Positions 6,107 to 7,589 of a DNA stretch of 7,589 nucleotides are shown here, piece by piece. A program made the translations under genes and the position numbers. The notes under the pieces were generated by a model. The model searched no databases. It was not told where the DNA came from and worked only from the letters and a program-made list of their open reading frames with translations. The DNA is taken from positions 1 through 7,589 of the forward strand of contig JAICTR010000126.1 of NCBI GenBank assembly GCA_025936275.1, read 5' to 3'. The stretch's first letter is position 1, and every line of letters starts with the position of its first letter. This DNA comes from Burkholderiales bacterium (GTDB taxonomy: Bacteria; Pseudomonadota; Gammaproteobacteria; Burkholderiales; Usitatibacteraceae).

Positions 6107-6182
6107 ATTCGTCGTCCTCGCGAAAGCGGGGACCCAGTGGATTCCCGCTTTCGCGGGAATGACGGGAACGGGAACGACGAAT
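6107..6182. repeat. 76-bp MITE-like palindromic element with dRS3-like core
   Basis: It fills most of the 92-bp gap between the dehydrogenase stop and the FAH start. The ends are perfect 9-bp inverted repeats, ATTCGTCGT (6107-6115) and ACGACGAAT (6174-6182). Inside are two hairpins: an imperfect one at 6112-6131 (GTCCTCGC-GAAA-GCGGGGAC, offset one base by reading) and a perfect one at 6141-6160 (ATTCCCGC-TTTC-GCGGGAAT). The latter fits ATTCCC-N8-GGGAAT, the dRS3 consensus known from Neisseria. On the minus-strand mRNA that hairpin has a GAAA loop. The two halves are also roughly complementary to each other, so a longer cruciform is possible. No coding capacity and no transposase are seen. Confidence 0.8.
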
Positions 6183-6183
6183 C

Positions 6184-6924
6184 TTACAGGCTCATCCCGC
6201 CGTCCACATACACGGCCTGTCCGGTCATGAAGGAGGATTCCTCGGAGACGAGGTAGACGAACGTCTCGGCGATCTCCGCGGCTGTGGCGAGGCGCCCCAT
6301 CGGCTGGCGCGCGACGAAGTCCTTGCGCGCCTGCACCGGATCGGCGAACGCCTTGATGCGCTCGCCGAGCGAGGGCGTATCCACCGTGCCGGGGCACACG
6401 CAGTTCACGCGCAGGCCCTGCTTCACGTGGTCGAGCGCGAGGGCGCGCGTGAAGCCCTGCACCGCGGCCTTGCTCGACGCGTAGGCGAGGCGGTTGGGCG
6501 CCGCCTTGCCCGCGCCGAGCACCGAGGACATGTTGAGGATCACGCCGCCGCCCTTCGCGATCATCTTCGGCACCATCGCCTTGCACATCACGAACATGCT
6601 GCGCACGTTGAGATCGAAGCTGCGGTCCCAGTCGGCGATCGAGCACTCGAGGATCGAGCCCTGGTGCACCCAGCCCGCGCAGTTGAAGAGGATGTCGACG
6701 GCGCCGGTCCTCTCGACGAAGGCGTGCACCGCGGCATCGTCGAGCACGTCGAGGCGCGCCGCCTCGATGCCCGGGCGTCCCGCGAGCGCCTTCAGGAGGT
6801 CCGCATCGACGTCGGTCGCGACGACGCTCGCGCCTTCGCGCACGAAGGCGAGCACCGCGGCGTGGCCCATGCCGGCGCCGGCGGCGGTGACGAGGGCGCG
6901 CTTGCCCTGCAGGCGATCGGCCAT
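6184..6924 (-). CDS. Short-chain dehydrogenase/reductase, BDH2/DHRS6-like; probable 2-keto-3-deoxy-sugar-acid 4-dehydrogenase
   Basis: 246-residue classical SDR. The cofactor loop TAAGAGMG is at 13-20, followed by Asp38 at the end of the second strand (VVATD), which predicts NAD. Then come NCAG (81-84), Asn106, Ser133/Ser134 (NMSS) and the YxxxK pair Tyr148/Lys152. NCVCPGTVDTPSL (about 181-193) and the C-terminal GQAVYVDGGMSL are very like human BDH2/DHRS6 and bacterial 2-keto-3-deoxy-L-fuconate dehydrogenases. It probably oxidises the C4 hydroxyl of a 2-keto-3-deoxy aldonate, giving the diketo acid for the FAH hydrolase encoded next. A hydroxybutyrate-type substrate is the alternative. ATG 6924 fits the family N-terminus and has GGGAG nine bases upstream (6934-6938). 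The longer frame to 6999 would run through the operator and was not used. It is the first gene of the minus-strand operon. Confidence 0.9.
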   Translation of the reverse strand: MADRLQGKRALVTAAGAGMGHAAVLAFVREGASVVATDVDADLLKALAGRPGIEAARLDVLDDAAVHAFVERTGAVDILFNCAGWVHQGSILECSIADWDRSFDLNVRSMFVMCKAMVPKMIAKGGGVILNMSSVLGAGKAAPNRLAYASSKAAVQGFTRALALDHVKQGLRVNCVCPGTVDTPSLGERIKAFADPVQARKDFVARQPMGRLATAAEIAETFVYLVSEESSFMTGQAVYVDGGMSL

Positions 6925-7007
6925 GGCGAGGATCTCCCGGGAGTCGGCTTGACGGGGGGCGGGCCGTATGAAAAGCTCGGCCCCGATTGGCCTGACCAAT
7001 TTACCAG
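6925..7007. promoter_or_regulatory. Divergent promoter region between the dehydrogenase operon and the GntR regulator
   Basis: This 83-bp gap separates divergent genes and must hold both promoters if each start is right. On the + strand there is TTGACG (6949-6954) and TATGAA (6967-6972), but the 12-bp spacing is too short for a standard sigma-70 pair. On the - strand a TTGGTC hexamer lies inside the operator palindrome, with no convincing -10 at normal spacing. No promoter can therefore be assigned firmly. Confidence 0.45.
6985..7001. promoter_or_regulatory. GntR/FadR-type operator palindrome
   Basis: GATTGGCCTGACCAATT contains the perfect inverted repeat ATTGG-N5-CCAAT (6986-7000). It matches the PdhR/LldR-type consensus AATTGGTNNNACCAATT at all but two fixed positions (G for A at the first, C for T at the seventh). 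It ends 6 bases before the ATG of the divergent GntR gene and 61 bases upstream of the dehydrogenase start. One dimer bound here could repress both directions. A binding site for the adjacent regulator is inferred from position and family consensus. Confidence 0.75.
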
Positions 7008-7589
7008 ATGCCCCTGCAAGCCGTCGACAGCCGCCGCCTGTATCGCCGCATCGCGGACCAGATCGCGGAGCTCATCGAGCGCGGCGAGTACGACGCGGGG
7101 GCGCGGCTGCCGCCGGAGCGCGACCTCGCGCGCCAGCTCCGCGTGAGCCGGCCCTCGGTGCGCGAGGCGCTGATCGCGCTCGAGGTCGAGGGCTACGTCG
7201 AGGTGCGCGTGGGCTCCGGGGTCTACGTCGCGGCCTCGCGCCGTGACGTCCATGCCGCGCTCCCGGGCGACTCGGGCCCGTTCGAGCTGATGCGCGCGCG
7301 CGCACTGATCGAATCGGAATGCGCGGCGCTCGCGGCGCGCTTCGCCACGCCGGAGCAGGTGCGCGCCATCGATCGCGCCATCGACGCCATGGCCGCCGCC
7401 CGCGACCACGGGCGCGTCGCGCTCGCGCCGGACCGGCTCTTCCACCTGCGGATCGCCGAGGCGAGCGGCAACAGCGCGCTCGCCCTGGTCGTGAAGACGT
7501 TGTGGGAGCAACGCACCGGGCCGCTCTTCCTGCGCCTCGAGCGCCACTTCGATACGCCGGCGTTGTGGGGCACGGCGATCCGCGAGCAC
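7008..7589 (+). CDS. GntR-family transcriptional regulator, FadR/FCD subfamily (3' end outside the window)
   Basis: 194 codons are present and the frame is open to the window edge, so the C-terminus is missing. FadR/FCD proteins usually run to about 220-250 residues. The N-terminal winged helix-turn-helix spans about 9-75: LYRRIADQIAELIERGEY, LPPERDLARQLRVSRPSVREAL (55-57 SVR/EAL core), then the wing GYVEVRVGSGVYV. The FCD domain starts near 90 (FELMRARALIESECAALAA). Likely metal or effector ligands are the Asp and His of PDRLFHLRIAEASGN and the His of IREH, which is the last codon of the window. A stop at 6993-6995 in the same frame and no other ATG fix the start at 7008, but no Shine-Dalgarno is visible. 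It probably represses the divergent dehydrogenase operon in response to a sugar acid or its breakdown product. Confidence 0.9.
   Translation, partial: MPLQAVDSRRLYRRIADQIAELIERGEYDAGARLPPERDLARQLRVSRPSVREALIALEVEGYVEVRVGSGVYVAASRRDVHAALPGDSGPFELMRARALIESECAALAARFATPEQVRAIDRAIDAMAAARDHGRVALAPDRLFHLRIAEASGNSALALVVKTLWEQRTGPLFLRLERHFDTPALWGTAIREH

Noticed and set aside
6949..6972. TTGACG and TATGAA as a sigma-70 promoter for the regulator
   Set aside because: The 12-bp spacing is too short for a standard promoter. It is noted only as part of the divergent region.
6925..6999. An N-terminal extension of the short-chain dehydrogenase to an ATG at 6999
   Set aside because: The added residues are not family-like, the longer start lies inside the operator palindrome, and ATG 6924 has a good GGGAG and the expected SDR N-terminus.

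Overview
The window is gene-dense, GC-rich DNA (about 70% by eye) with short gene gaps and GC-ending codons. It looks like a betaproteobacterial chromosome. That placement is an inference, from the composition and from intergenic repeats of types I associate with that class: CCCTCTCCC/GGGAGAGGG palindromes, a dRS3-like ATTCCC-N8-GGGAAT element and a GGGTC/GACCC palindrome. No RNA gene, CRISPR array, transposase or phage gene was seen, and no gap exceeds 300 bases.

Left half (1-4281, + strand): five genes read as one operon. They are the last membrane permease of a sugar-type ABC importer, a YjdF/DUF2238 membrane protein, and the trio otnK (3-oxo-tetronate kinase), otnC (class II aldolase-fold 3-oxo-tetronate 4-phosphate decarboxylase) and otnI (hydroxypyruvate-isomerase-family 2-oxo-tetronate isomerase). 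In known systems the trio turns a 2-oxo-tetronate, from L-threonate or D-erythronate, into dihydroxyacetone phosphate and CO2. The first oxidation (LtnD or DenD) is not encoded in the window.

Right half (4305-7589): three - strand genes, in transcription order a BDH2-like short-chain dehydrogenase, a fumarylacetoacetate-hydrolase-family enzyme and a D-2-hydroxyacid dehydrogenase. A GntR/FadR-family regulator is divergent on the + strand and is cut by the window end. The dehydrogenase plus FAH hydrolase pair resembles the diketo-hydrolase route for 2-keto-3-deoxy sugar acids. A PdhR/LldR-like operator palindrome lies in the 83-bp divergent gap.

The two operons converge at 4281/4305 on a 31-bp palindrome whose arms contain both stop codons. 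Together they look like a sugar-acid catabolic island: import, a C4-acid arm ending in DHAP, and a deoxy-sugar-acid arm ending in pyruvate plus a small hydroxyacid or aldehyde. The most unusual points are an OtnC homologue lacking two canonical catalytic or metal residues, inverted 33-bp repeats bracketing otnK-otnC and overlapping translation signals, a 76-bp MITE-like palindrome inside the second operon, and the chance that the D-2-hydroxyacid dehydrogenase supplies the missing first threonate/erythronate oxidation.
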